Shown: one piece after another, positions 46,117-56,749 of the stretch | Layout: the number at the start of each line of letters is the position of its first letter | How positions within the stretch are numbered: position 1 is the stretch's first letter | NCBI GenBank assembly: GCA_025399215.1 | Contig: MU621120.1 | Location: forward strand, 1 to 64,000 | Length of the DNA stretch: 64,000 nucleotides | From: Globomyces pollinis-pini | Lineage: Eukaryota; Chytridiomycota; Chytridiomycetes; Rhizophydiales; Globomycetaceae | Reading direction: 5' to 3' | The notes under the pieces: model-generated | Database searches by the model: none | What the model was told of the DNA's origin: nothing | The model's input: only the letters and a program-made list of their open reading frames with translations | Program-made: the position numbers and the translations under genes

Positions 46117-47229
46117 ATGCTTTGTCTTCATCATTATCATGAGAAGCCAATATTTTTTCCCAACAAGCCCAAAAAAACTGGTAAGTTCAAAGGGACCTTG
46201 AATAGATATTTTTCTAATCAAAAGTTACATCAACAGAAACCAATGATTGTTGTATATGTTCTTAGTATCCTGTCCAGTATATTAGGCATCATGGGAAGTG
46301 TTTGGGTGATGATACAATTTATGACAGGCAAACAAATGCTCAGAAATTTACCTGGACTATTAATTTTTGCAATTTCTTGGACAGATTTGCTCAATTCATT
46401 TTACTACTTTATTTATGGAATTCTGGATCTTACACTTGGAGATTTTCAATTTTGGAGATTCTTGGAACTCCTGTTTCCTTGGGCAACCATCAGTGGTTGT
46501 TTTCTTGGAATGATTTTATCTTTTAATACGCTTCTGGTTATTCATTATCAAGCAACCGTTCACGGTTTGGAAAAGTGGAAATGGGTCGTGATTATCATTG
46601 TTGTTTTGTTACCCAGTGTACTCTATTTCTTACCATTACAATTAACCTATGATACACCTTATTTTTCATTAGATGTGTATCAGAATGATTGTAAATGGAA
46701 TAATGATTACCTTTGTTGGATTATGGATGTTGACAACCTCCTCTTATTGTTAGTATCTTTAGCAATGCTTCTATCTTTGGCTTCATATTTGAAAATTTAT
46801 TCATTACTTGGAAAACAAGATTTACAAACAGATTTATTAAGGAATCCAAAAGAATATGCAATCAAAAGATTAATCATGATCTACTGCCTTTTTCAAATAA
46901 TCATTTGGTTGCCTTTTCTACTGGTAAGAATTGCAAGTAGATTTATGCCCGTTGAAACGTTACCTATATTTTTTACAATTGATCTGATATTGATCCCCGC
47001 AAGAGGTTATTTACATGCATTAGGAGTGGTCTGTGCAAGTAGGGTGGTCGCCAATTGCCAAAAACCTATGATGTATATGTTTTTTCTAGATATGAACCAT
47101 GTAATGGATAAACCAACAAGTAGTTTTTCGATTACAACATTACGTCCTACTTGGAATATCACACTGGATAGGACTGACATTGAAATGCTAAGTTCGGATA
47201 TTAACTCCTCAACATTTACTAAATCCTAA
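46117..47229 (+). CDS. Seven-TM receptor-like protein 2
   Basis: Intronless, 370 aa from ATG 46117, or 328 aa from ATG 46243 (MIVVYVLSILSSILGIMGS). The shorter form matches the starts of both siblings and removes a 42-residue basic leader that lacks a TM segment, so 46243 may be the true start. Family motifs: GKQMLRNLPGLLI, ISWTDLLNS, EKWKWVVII, LIMIYCLFQIIIWLPFL and ARGYLHALGVVCASRV. The tail is hydrophilic. Confidence 0.7.
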   Translation: MLCLHHYHEKPIFFPNKPKKTGKFKGTLNRYFSNQKLHQQKPMIVVYVLSILSSILGIMGSVWVMIQFMTGKQMLRNLPGLLIFAISWTDLLNSFYYFIYGILDLTLGDFQFWRFLELLFPWATISGCFLGMILSFNTLLVIHYQATVHGLEKWKWVVIIIVVLLPSVLYFLPLQLTYDTPYFSLDVYQNDCKWNNDYLCWIMDVDNLLLLLVSLAMLLSLASYLKIYSLLGKQDLQTDLLRNPKEYAIKRLIMIYCLFQIIIWLPFLLVRIASRFMPVETLPIFFTIDLILIPARGYLHALGVVCASRVVANCQKPMMYMFFLDMNHVMDKPTSSFSITTLRPTWNITLDRTDIEMLSSDINSSTFTKS

Positions 47230-47442
47230 TGTATGCACACAAAACTGTACTCTTCTAATATATTTATACTCCATCTATTTGTACCTCCAACTACAGTAAA
47301 TTAAGTTTCAAGTCCAATACATTTCTTATTGAGGATCACTGACATTCTTTGTGATACTTTCGTCAGTTCCCTACCTTGACAGGGACCTTCATATATGAAT
47401 CAAAGCACAACTCCATTTTACTTTCAATAGATTACTTCCACT

Positions 47443-48426
47443 ATGCTTCTGGTCTCCATTACTGAATTTGTTTTTTCCATCATTGGTACAATTGGAAGTG
47501 TTTGGGTACTAGCACAATTTCTCAAAGGAAAACAAATACTACGAAACTTTCCAGGTTTACTTATTTTTGGAATAGCTTGGACAGACTTGTTAACGACGAT
47601 ACCCTACTTTGTTGACTCTTTATGTTATTTTACTGGAACAACAGAACAGTTTTTACAATTCAATTACCGAATTTGGTTTTTATTTCCTTGGTCAACTATT
47701 AGCTGCTGTTGTCTTGGAATTGCTTTAGCTTTTAATACGTTTATGGTTGTTCGATTTTTAGCCACCATTCAAGGTGTTGGAATTGGAAAATGGTTCTTAC
47801 TCGTATTGATATTCTTGTTACCTATACTGATTTATTTCTTACCTCTCAGCTTGATTTATGGTGTACCATTGTTTTCTATTGCAATCGATCCAGAATATTG
47901 TAGAATTCAGAGTACATTCATCTGTGCAATCTCTTCACATTTATTATTCTATTATGTGATTATTGCTTTATGTATCTGTTTAGGGGCTTATTTATCAATC
48001 TACTTTTCATTCAAGATACATAGAAACTATCACGATGCTGCAAGTAAAAGTCAATACGCTCTTCGAAATTTAATCATGATCTATTGTCTTTTTCAAATGA
48101 TCGTTTGGGTACCGTATATTGTATCTCGAATTGGATTTTATTGGGGACCGAAAGATTTATTATCCTTTTTCAGTTTTGTAGATTGTATATTTGTACCAGC
48201 TAGAGGTTATATCCATGCTTTGGGTGTTGTATGTGCGAATAGAGCAATATCAAATCATGATAAACCTTTTAGAACAATCTTTTGTTTAGAACTTTGTGGT
48301 TCTTTCAAAGATAAACAGGACTCGATAAAGTCGGAATCTACGATTAGACCAAGTTGGGACTTTACGTTTGATGGAGTTGATTTTCAAGAACCTTCAACTT
48401 CAATGTTGGTACCAGAAAAAGCTTGA
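47443..48426 (+). CDS. Seven-TM receptor-like protein 3
   Basis: Intronless, 327 aa. It has the same segments as its two upstream siblings: GKQILRNFPGLLIFGIAWTDLL, a CCCLGIALAFNTFMV TM3, LIMIYCLFQMIVWVPYI, ARGYIHALGVVCANRAIS and a Ser-rich tail. The three plus-strand genes are head to tail with spacings of 112 and 213 bases and form a tandem expansion. Confidence 0.72.
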   Translation: MLLVSITEFVFSIIGTIGSVWVLAQFLKGKQILRNFPGLLIFGIAWTDLLTTIPYFVDSLCYFTGTTEQFLQFNYRIWFLFPWSTISCCCLGIALAFNTFMVVRFLATIQGVGIGKWFLLVLIFLLPILIYFLPLSLIYGVPLFSIAIDPEYCRIQSTFICAISSHLLFYYVIIALCICLGAYLSIYFSFKIHRNYHDAASKSQYALRNLIMIYCLFQMIVWVPYIVSRIGFYWGPKDLLSFFSFVDCIFVPARGYIHALGVVCANRAISNHDKPFRTIFCLELCGSFKDKQDSIKSESTIRPSWDFTFDGVDFQEPSTSMLVPEKA

Positions 48427-48497
48427 ATAGAAAGACCTTTGGACTTTAAATCATATCATTGTAATATATATATATTAACCTTCAACACTGTTATTTA

Positions 48498-50077
48498 CTA
48501 AGGTATCTTTAAATTTTCTTCTTTATCATTCTCTAATAATGTTGTAAACGATTTCTGTTGATGGTTCTGAGCAACATCTAGAAACGTGTAATTTAAAACG
48601 AATTGGCAAATCAGATAGCCAAGCAATCCCATCCAACCACGTATACTATTAAAAATAATCCATTCAGATATAGGACCAATAGTATCTGAATGTACCAGAT
48701 TATCCAACACAAACATCCAATTGGGCATACCAAAAGAACCACCATATTCACTTGTTTGTGATAAATTTAGATTGACATCAACTAAAAGAATCAATTATAT
48801 AGTAAATCATTTACTGTAGATCATCACTACTGTTGATAAATAACTACAAAAAGAAACTAAGGTTAAAAATTGTTGATGAATTACATATACAAGACATCCA
48901 ACTCAATAGAAATCGGATAATATTGTCGCGAGTATAGGACACAGAAGGATCACGTCCTTTTTCCAATAAACGTAAACTACCAATCACATTAATTAACGAC
49001 ATGAGTTGGAAAAAATAACTGAAACTACTTGCATAAGTGGAATAATACATGATAAATGAGAATAAATTGAAATGGTCGTATGATTGATTTCCAACTGAAC
49101 TATCTGGTTGAATGAATAGAACGGTTTGATTAATGAATAGTTCATTGATCTCTAATACTGGAACTTGTTGGTTTGACAAGATTGAATATGCATTTGTTGG
49201 TAAGAGAAGTAATGTAAGTAAACACATTCCAGCATATAACGCTTGACAAAATCGATATAACGGTGTGAACTTGTTTGTATATGACTAAGTACCATTAATA
49301 ATTGCTTATTAATTACATGTATAAATTGTGCTACTTTAGTTTCCCAAGTTAAACCTAATGGTTTCTCACCAATGGTTGTATACTTCGTATTCAAGTGATT
49401 GATTTGTTTATAATTCAAACCATCTGTCGAGGATTTTAATTGGAAATGGGTTACCTGGTACAAAAATGACTTCAATATCATTCTCTGGTTTCGGGAGTAT
49501 TTCTTGATAGCTTGGAACTCCAAACAGATTTGGGTTAGATTCTTGTTGTAATATGGGACGTTTAGAATCTTCTAATTCATCATTTTGTATTGATAGATCA
49601 TCAACGTTGTCTATGAAATCCTCTGCAGCTAAAGTGATTTTTTCCCCTTTAAATAAATATTTATTCACTTTTTATAGTACCTGTTGTAGGTGATTTTAGT
49701 TCAATCTTGTTTGATTTTTTCTTGTCAGGTTTGGAACTTGAAGTTCTACTGACACTTCGTTTCGATTTACGTGGACTTTTAGCCTTTTCAATTTGAATTT
49801 CAGTATCAGAATTCTTTTCAGTTCTTCTTTTTGATTGTTGTCGGTGAATCGTCTTTGGGGTTGAACCTTCATTATCTATTTGAATGAGATTTTTTTGTTT
49901 GTTACCACTACTCGTGTTTGAAGTTGTTTCTGCGTTCAATTAAAATAATTTCTTACTGTCAATGTTCTGATCTGTTTCCTTGATAGTGGTTCGCGTTGAT
50001 TTGATTCGGCTGGAACCTCTACTTAGCGATTGAGAGCTACTTCTACTTGGCTTTGGTGGTTTATCAAATTGTGACAT
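48498..50077 (-). CDS. Unrecognised membrane protein with basic Ser/Lys-rich N-terminus
   Basis: Seven exons on the minus strand: 49957-50077, 49681-49929, 49455-49646, 49293-49423, 48885-49269, 48815-48856, 48498-48781 (467 aa); introns 23-34 nt. I do not recognise the family. Residues 1-125 are disordered and basic (RGSSRIKSTRTT; SPRKSKRSVSRTSSSKPDKKK), then an acidic stretch follows. A middle segment (IFVPDGLNYKQINHLNTKYT) leads into five or six hydrophobic segments with possible N-glycosylation sites in a loop (NQTVLF). It converges with receptor-like gene 3 (71 bases between stops). Splice joins were chosen by phase; a 42-nt exon (48815-48856) encodes part of one TM segment. Confidence 0.6.
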
Positions 50078-50426
50078 GAAAGTAAAAAAAACACGTCAAC
50101 ACTTGATGTAAGTATTGATAAGTTTAATGATATTATTGAATATCACATCAATTACATGTAATTAACCCTAATCAAAAGATAATACAGACACATTCTACAT
50201 TGTATAGTATAAAAACGCGTCGTATTCTTACTCAAACTACCTTCCAGTATCACAAACAAGAAAATGGACTCTCTGATTCTTGTGTAAACCTTTCCGCTCG
50301 GGCTATTAGTTTATTTTTTTTTATGATTGGCATGAGACGGAATTCATGTGACTTCAATGTGACATTTTTGCGTGATGAAAATCAAAGAACAGGATCTGAA
50401 TTTTTATTCAAAAAAATAATAAATTG
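50078..50426. other. Divergent intergenic region
   Basis: About 350 bases between the unrecognised membrane protein and the PMP47-type carrier. The open frame at 50200-50427 has no family features and is probably chance. Confidence 0.5.
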
Positions 50427-51575
50427 ATGTCGGATAACGTAGTTCATGCTCTTGCTGGTAATCGGTAGTCTATGTAACTGTTAGGTGTACGATCGGAGTC
50501 TTAATTAAATTGTTTTAGGCTGGAGGTGGGATTTTAAGTATGGCCTTAACGTATCCTTTGATCACTATCTCCACCAGAAGTCAAGTAGATTCAAAAGAAG
50601 TAAAACTCTCTCAAGTATCTTTGATATATTTCAAATTCTGATTCTTAGTTACAAACTGCCAAAAAGATTTTGAAAGATGAAGGAGTTCAAGGTCTTTATG
50701 CGTAATGATAAATTTATTGATTCCATTTTGATTATAGTGGGATGAACTCTGCATTGTTTGGTATTGCTGTTACTCAAGCCGTGTATTATTATTGGTACGA
50801 GATGATTAAAGCTGGTTTTGAAGCAAAACTAGCTGCTGGTCAAGCCATTAGTATTGTAGAAAGTATGATTACTGGAAGTATTGCTGGAACTTTCACTTCT
50901 TTAATCACAAACCCTATTTGGGTTATCAATGTAATTAACTTGATCAATTGTAATGTATCAGACTAGATTACTTGTAAAAGATGATTCCGGAAACAAGAAA
51001 GAAAAGATTGGGTTCAAGCAAGCTGCTCTAAAAATTTATAAAGAAGAGGGTGTTGTAGGATTCTGGCGTGGTATGAAGAAGAATTATTTTAATCCATAGG
51101 AATTGGTAAGAATAGATTTGGGTTTTATATTAGTCCCTGCCCTTATTTTGGTTATTAATCCAGTCATCCAATACACTGTGTTTGAAAGATTGAAAGCATG
51201 GTGGGAGATAAAAAAGAAGGATTTATCAGCATTTGATTTTTTCCTTTTGGGAGCTAGTAATTGATCATTAAATAGCTAACCAATCTAGTTTCCAAGCTCT
51301 GTGCTACATCCTTAACTTATCCATACATTGTTGTGAAATCTCGTATGCATCTCAAGAACAAGGACAGCAATGTCAAATCCGAAGGTAATCTGTTGGATGC
51401 ATTCAAGAGAATCTTCAAAAATGAAGGAATCAAAGGGTTTTATAACGGAATTGAATCAAAGTTAGTACAGTCTGTTTTAACTGCTGCGTTCACTTTTGCG
51501 TTCAAAGAAGAACTCTTTAACAATGCAATTTGGCTTTTAGTTCTATTGAAAGTTCGTAAAGACGTTTCTAAATAA
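50427..51575 (+). CDS. ANT1: Peroxisomal adenine nucleotide carrier (PMP47/ANT1-like)
   Basis: Eight exons: 50427-50457, 50526-50614, 50649-50701, 50738-50930, 50962-51070, 51100-51105, 51134-51256, 51289-51575 (296 aa). The family imports ATP into peroxisomes for fatty-acid activation. Three mitochondrial-carrier repeats are seen: GGGILSMALTYPLITISTR...GVQGLYAGMNSALFG; ESMITGSIAGTFTSLITNPIWVINTR...GVVGFWRGIVPAL; GAISKLCATSLTYPYIVVKSR...GIKGFYNGIESKL. GIAVTQAVYYYWYE and VINPVIQYTVFE are PMP47-specific. Exon 6 is just GAATTG. The first intron's acceptor (50525) is chosen by phase; an acceptor seven bases earlier would break the frame. The 68-nt first intron also contains an internal AG|GT. Confidence 0.88.
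51100..51105 (+). other. 6-nt micro-exon of the PMP47-like gene
   Basis: GAATTG between a 29-nt intron (51071-51099) and a 28-nt intron (51106-51133). It completes WRG-I-VPALILVINP; skipping it removes two conserved residues but keeps frame. Confidence 0.78.
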
Positions 51576-51750
51576 ATTAAACTGAACAATTTTAGTATTC
51601 TATCGGGTGATCTATGTGTTGTAACTGTACGCATTCATTATATTCCCAGCTAATACAAACCTTTAAGTTACGACAGCTTTTGGACATAAAGTTCATTTGA
51701 ACTTCAAATTTTGAAGATTCATGGAAAGGTTTTTCTTTACTCTTTAGAAA

Positions 51751-53672
51751 ATGACAACTATACCAGTTTACGTTTTGGGTATCGATAAGGTGACGCTTAA
51801 CTGTAATTAATAATCAGATGAAAGGAGGTTTAGGATATGGACTTATTTCTGATGTACTCAAACTTCAAGATCAACTCTTGACCGAAAAAAAGACAACAAT
51901 ATCTGTTATAGGTTGTGCAGATACTACCGGTACCTTATCAATAGTTAATTTAAAGGTTCTTTATCTCCCTCTAAAAATGGCGAAAGTTTACCTGTATTTG
52001 ATCAACTTGATTTTAACAATAGAATGAAACTCTTTCGGATATCGTTGCTTATAAAATGGAGGGTAATTATTCAAGAATTTCCTTATGTTGATTAATAGGC
52101 GGAAGTTTAATCAAGGAAATGGGGTTTAAACACGATGCTTTGTACTTGACAAATGTGATTAAATACTGTATTCAACCTGGAACAGTCATTATCGATATGG
52201 TATTCATTTGATGTTGTAATTTAGATAGATGCCTCAAACGTTTGAAAAAGAAATTTTGGTAGCCTTAAAGGGTATATCGCAATTTGGATGTAGTTTAATG
52301 TTAACATTACCAAGATCAGATAACTTCAAGTAATATCAATTCTAGCTGATTGATTAGAGATGCTTGTCGTGAATTATTCAGTTCGGATAGATTGATGATT
52401 TTGGAGAAACCACCATCAGTTAGAAAAGCCATTTATTTGATTTTGGATTCTTTTGAAAGCAATAGTCAAAAAAATGATCCTATACCAGACGATTTAATTG
52501 CTGGAATTAGAGATATGTCAGTATCTGAAAAATCAGGACATGTGCACGGTCCAGGATGCAGTCATGGTCATGGCCATGAACATTCAACAACAAAGCAACA
52601 TAAGCATGTAGAAAACGCCAGCCATGGCCATGTACACGGGCCTAATTGTAATCATGATCATGGATCCAGTGGTGGGCACAATCACAGCCATGGACATTCT
52701 CATGCTACTGAAAGTAGTCATAATCACAGTCATGGACATTCTCATGCTGCTGAAAAAGGCCATGTACATGGACCCAACTGTAATCACGATCACAGTCATG
52801 GAACGGATAGCAGTCACAATCACAGTCATGGAACGGATAGCAGTCACAATCACAGTCATGGTCACTCACATGGCCATGCGAATGAGCATGTTCATGGACC
52901 TAATTGTAATCATGACCATGGTCATGGACACGGCCACAGTCAGCAACAAGGACATGTACATGGTCCCAACTGTAATCACGAACAGGACCAGGAAAGTGAA
53001 CTCTATGAAGCCGAAGTTGAGGTAACGATAGCTATTAATTTTAGCGACATAAAAAATGGTTAATTCAAGATTGTGACGGTGCACTAAAGTCGTTGAAAAA
53101 AGGGAATTTCTATGTTTCATCAGCTATTTCAGACTTATGTCATATGGGTGCCCCACCTGAAGATTTAGTATTACCTCACAACAAATTTGATAAAGGATTT
53201 GCAAATTATTTTTATAAAGAAGGAGTGATTAAAATTCTAGTTGAAAATGTCAAACAGTCCGTTAATCTCACTGCAACTGTGTCTTTCTTTGAATCACTAC
53301 TGGATATTTTATACTTGGTATATCAAGAAGAATCTATCCCGACTTTGGATGAATTTATCAAAGTTGGTGGGATTGAAATGTTACGTGGTTCTACACTTTA
53401 TCCCGGATCCGTTTTTATTCGGTCTCCAAACGAGATTCTTAAAGATATTGCCAATAGCTATGTGATGTTACTCAACGAGTTTAACAAGTATCTTAAACAA
53501 TGTGATTTCTGTGGCAAACGAGAGTCGCAACCAAAGCAATGGAAATCATGTTCTAAATGCAGGTATAAAAATACTATTGATTGTTAGCTTTAATGTGTAT
53601 TGTACTAGAGATTGTCAAGTGAATGGATGGAAGGATCACAAACTAAAATGTAAACTATCTGTTTCAAAATAA
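51751..53672 (+). CDS. His-rich MYND zinc-finger protein
   Basis: Nine exons: 51751-51789, 51818-51929, 51956-51993, 52023-52062, 52099-52199, 52229-52329, 52358-53021, 53045-53562, 53588-53672 (565 aa); introns 23-36 nt. The N-terminal about 190 residues ([45 protein letters not shown]) belong to no family I can name. A His-rich region follows (residues about 205-340) built from [12 protein letters not shown] and HSHGHSHA units. It probably binds Zn, Ni or Cu. A helical domain leads to a C-terminal MYND finger (CDFCGKRE...[15 protein letters not shown]...HKLKC), which usually binds proline-rich partners. The splice at 53022-53044 restores the frame into [11 protein letters not shown]. The acceptor at 52228 is less sure. 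Confidence 0.72.
52535..52990 (+). repeat. His-rich coding minisatellite
   Basis: Irregular repeats of CATGT(A/G)CA(T/C)GG-type and CACAATCACAGTCATGGA-type units encode HVHGPNC and NHSHGHSH motifs. One 30-bp unit, GGAACGGATAGCAGTCACAA plus TCACAGTCAT, is exactly duplicated at 52799-52858. Confidence 0.8.
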
Positions 53673-53767
53673 AAATATTCAAACATTTGAAATGCTTTAT
53701 TATACCAAATTGGAATTTGCTGTTGTGAATTCACACAATAAATTAAAATCGTGCCTCAAGATTTGGG

Positions 53768-54711
53768 TTAACGTCGTTTACGTTTTCTCTTTGACACACA
53801 GTTTCTTGAACCACATCGACATTGAAATCCAAGTGATGCTTTTGATCCTGCCGTTCCTCGATAATCAAAGGTGATCTCCTCCCCAAAGGTTATTGGCTTA
53901 ATAGCGTAGAATCCTAAATTGTGTCGGGTAGGATCAGGTGTATCAATATAGACAGCGTAAACTAACTAGTTAGATTCATATGATTCAAGATACCAGCCAT
54001 ATTTGGATCACAAGAATGGTTGAAAAATCTTGAAATGTTTCCCATCTCAAAACAATCAACCATATATTCACAAGTATTGTTTTCTAGAATACTTCAGTAC
54101 CATTTAGTCATACTTGATACACCAATTTCAAAAATATATTCCATATTTTTACCACTGGTTGATCTGTTTGTAAACTCTGCTAAAGATATTAATTCTCCCA
54201 AGTACTAAATCATTAGCTTAAAGCCGGTCAAAGGTTTTGGTTTAGATTTAAGGAACAAAATATAGGAATGACTTACATTAGTAATAAAACTTCCAACGGG
54301 AATATCAGTCAATGATTTAACTGAAAACCCAGCAGCTTCGGTTTGGAATATTGAGAATTCGATATCGGGTATTAATTGAGATACTCGATTTCCACAGTTT
54401 GGAGGACATGAGCATTTGAAATTACATTCATAAACTGGCGTAGGAATCAATTCTTTAACTTTCCCATTATCATAGTAATTTTCATCTGATGGACATTGAC
54501 AATTAGGTGGAGAACAAGATTCGGTGCAACTACATCCAATGGTGAAATTGGAATCAAAGGCTGGAATATCTGGATGAAGAACCATTTCATTTATCCATTT
54601 CATAGTTGGTGGTGAGTCGGACATATCGGGAGCAATTGACACTTCTGCTAAGGATTCGGATAGTAATAATTTCCATTCTTTACGAATTGTGGTCCTACGA
54701 TTGCTGGCCAT
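53768..54711 (-). CDS. SUV39/Clr4-type histone H3K9 methyltransferase
   Basis: Four exons on the minus strand: 54277-54711, 54123-54204, 53994-54083, 53768-53961 (266 aa); introns 72, 39 and 32 nt. It would methylate H3 Lys9 and so seed heterochromatin. The pre-SET zinc cluster is seen as IGCSCTESCSPPNCQCP...CNFKCSCPPNCGNR. The SET core has AAGFSVKSLTDIPVGSFI, YLGELIS, the catalytic GNISRFFNHSCDPN and GEEITFDYRG. The post-SET is CRCGSRNC, and the C-terminus is basic (KRKRKRR). No chromodomain is present, unlike Clr4. The three later splice sites were set by phase and motif continuity. Confidence 0.86.
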
Positions 54712-55363
54712 TAAAAATTAAAGTGAAGTTTCCTCATAGTTAAAAAAATGTGCTAAACGAACACAATAATTGTATTGGATCTTATCTAGGAGTTTGCTAT
54801 AGTGCAGTATGAGGAGGGAATAGACCTGCATCGATTACAAATTTCATCATTTCATCGTTTAATTGTCATTAGTAATACAACTGGATCGGTCGTTTGCTCC
54901 ACAATTACTATTTTGGTCCCATTCTTGATCACAAGAGTTTTTAATTAACCGAAATCATTGATGTACATTAGAATTACTGAAGGGTTAGAGAACTTATCGG
55001 GTTGTTTAGCAAAACTATTGCTCATGCATCATTTAAATCACGCTTAATCCTATCGCACAAGCTTCATTAAAGAACAATGACAAATAGGAAAAAAGATCCA
55101 CCAGCTTTCAAGCCAATCGGCTAAACAGGAAGATGACATCGGATTCATGTGACGCGATTTCTCAAATAAACCTATCCATAAGGTTCCATTGCTCATAAAA
55201 ACCAATGCTTCATCTCTGTTCAACAATGGATTATGCATATCGCATTGGCACATGCGATGAGATGAACCGAAAGGTTTATCAAAATTCGCCACAGAGTTGA
55301 CACAAGCCAAGGAAGGCTAACGTGGCTTCAGATGTTGGAATTGTGTCCTCTAAAATTTAACGA
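54712..55363. other. Intergenic region
   Basis: About 650 bases with no supported gene. A minus-strand open frame at 55050-55310 has ten or so Cys/Trp but no recognisable motif; I leave it unannotated. Confidence 0.5.
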
Positions 55364-56707
55364 ATGAGATTGATAGATTTACCAGCATTCAAGAGTTGGA
55401 GAAGCTTGAAATCTATTGAAGCAGGAGATCCTAGCCAATTGTTAAATCCTTTATTGGAACGATTCAAACGTGAGGTGATGCAAACTTGCCATCAATGCGT
55501 TGAACTTCGATTGGGTTTAAATGATGGATATTTTACTCTCGATGATGAAAGACTCATCATTGATTGGTTTAAGGGTAGTCCCAATCTGCAACATTTATAT
55601 TTGTTCGGAACTCTCCCGTTTGACAGAATATTTGATATGATGCTAACTTTGCCAAACTTGACAACGTTAATAACGTCGTATAAAATCGTAGATACCCTAA
55701 TTGACACTATTGGGACTCAATATGACAGCAATGTTTTAAATATGTTACCGAAGTTGTTGAACCTAAGTGTCCAAGGTATAGTATCATTGCACATTACCAA
55801 CTTTCCCAACAATCTGATATCATTTTCAACCAATCATACCTTAACGAAACAATATGAAATTCAGCAACTATCAGTTTTTCTACTGAAATCACAGTCAATT
55901 CAAAAATTGGTATTCAAACAAGCTAGTATCACGTCATTTTCAGTATCACCAATCTTGAAATCAATCAAAACATATCAATATTTAATTACCCTAGAAATTG
56001 AAATGAACGGTTTAACACCCATTTGTATGGAAAACTTGGAAGCTATCATCAAACGTAATCAATACTTGGTTCAATTCACAATAATTAACCAAGATCTAAT
56101 TCCTAGTACTAACTTGATCAACATATTGGCAAATCATGCGTATATTGAATCATTAACTTTGATGATCCAGTCAAATACAACACTGATGACACGACTATGT
56201 GAATTGATTGAACAAAATTCAATTCTTAGTAATTTGACAGTATCGTTTGGGAAAATGAATTCTAAACAATTGGATGAATTATTTAATGCTTTGAACCACA
56301 ATTTAACATTGGAACGTATAACAATCAATTATTTTCAATTATCACATCGAATGAGAAGTTTATGTAAAATCAAGTTGGAAGATTTACACCGGTACAATCC
56401 CGCATTTACGATTCTTCCCATACCAGTAAATGATACACAAAATGTTTTGAAAGAACGATTCGATTATGAAGCAAGATACGTGATATTTGGTCGATCATTG
56501 CTACTTTTCGAACAAATACTTTCGTCAGATATCATACATTACATTTTGCAATTGCTTTTGTTTCCATTTCCATCACATCAACCTCTGTTATCATCAGTCA
56601 TTCTAAATCGCGAATCTATTGGGTGGTTAGTTTCAAGCTCATTAAATCCTTTCGGTTATGGTGAACTGATTAGAGTATGTGCCAGATTTATCAATCTAAA
56701 AACTTAA
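55364..56707 (+). CDS. Leucine-rich-repeat-like protein
   Basis: Intronless, 447 aa. Leu/Ile-rich segments recur about every 25-30 residues (NLQHLYLFGTLPF, NLTTLITSYKI, LLNLSVQGIVSLHI, SIQKLVFKQASITSF, YLITLEIEMNGLT). That gives an irregular RNI- or F-box-type LRR solenoid. No F-box is seen at the N-terminus (MRLIDLPAFKSW is only suggestive). No signal peptide or TM segment, so it is probably cytosolic and possibly an SCF adaptor; function unknown. Confidence 0.6.
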   Translation: MRLIDLPAFKSWRSLKSIEAGDPSQLLNPLLERFKREVMQTCHQCVELRLGLNDGYFTLDDERLIIDWFKGSPNLQHLYLFGTLPFDRIFDMMLTLPNLTTLITSYKIVDTLIDTIGTQYDSNVLNMLPKLLNLSVQGIVSLHITNFPNNLISFSTNHTLTKQYEIQQLSVFLLKSQSIQKLVFKQASITSFSVSPILKSIKTYQYLITLEIEMNGLTPICMENLEAIIKRNQYLVQFTIINQDLIPSTNLINILANHAYIESLTLMIQSNTTLMTRLCELIEQNSILSNLTVSFGKMNSKQLDELFNALNHNLTLERITINYFQLSHRMRSLCKIKLEDLHRYNPAFTILPIPVNDTQNVLKERFDYEARYVIFGRSLLLFEQILSSDIIHYILQLLLFPFPSHQPLLSSVILNRESIGWLVSSSLNPFGYGELIRVCARFINLKT

Positions 56708-56749
56708 AACCCGATTTTTTATTTATCATGATGTATTTTATTGCCTGTT

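Noticed and set aside
50200..50427. 75-aa plus-strand open frame before the PMP47-type gene
   Set aside because: Low-complexity, no motif, lies in the promoter of a confident gene.
50458..50525. First PMP47 intron as a further two-unit intron array
   Set aside because: An internal AG|GT exists (50484/50485), but the second unit's AG is seven bases short of the phase-correct acceptor, so the match is imperfect.
25633..54711. A functional RNAi-heterochromatin cluster formed by the ZNFX1-type helicase and the SUV39-type SET gene
   Set aside because: They are over 20 kb apart with unrelated genes between; co-occurrence in one window is not evidence of linkage.
55050..55310. 86-aa minus-strand open frame rich in Cys/Trp
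   Set aside because: No recognisable domain, no splice-consistent neighbours; chance frame is likely.
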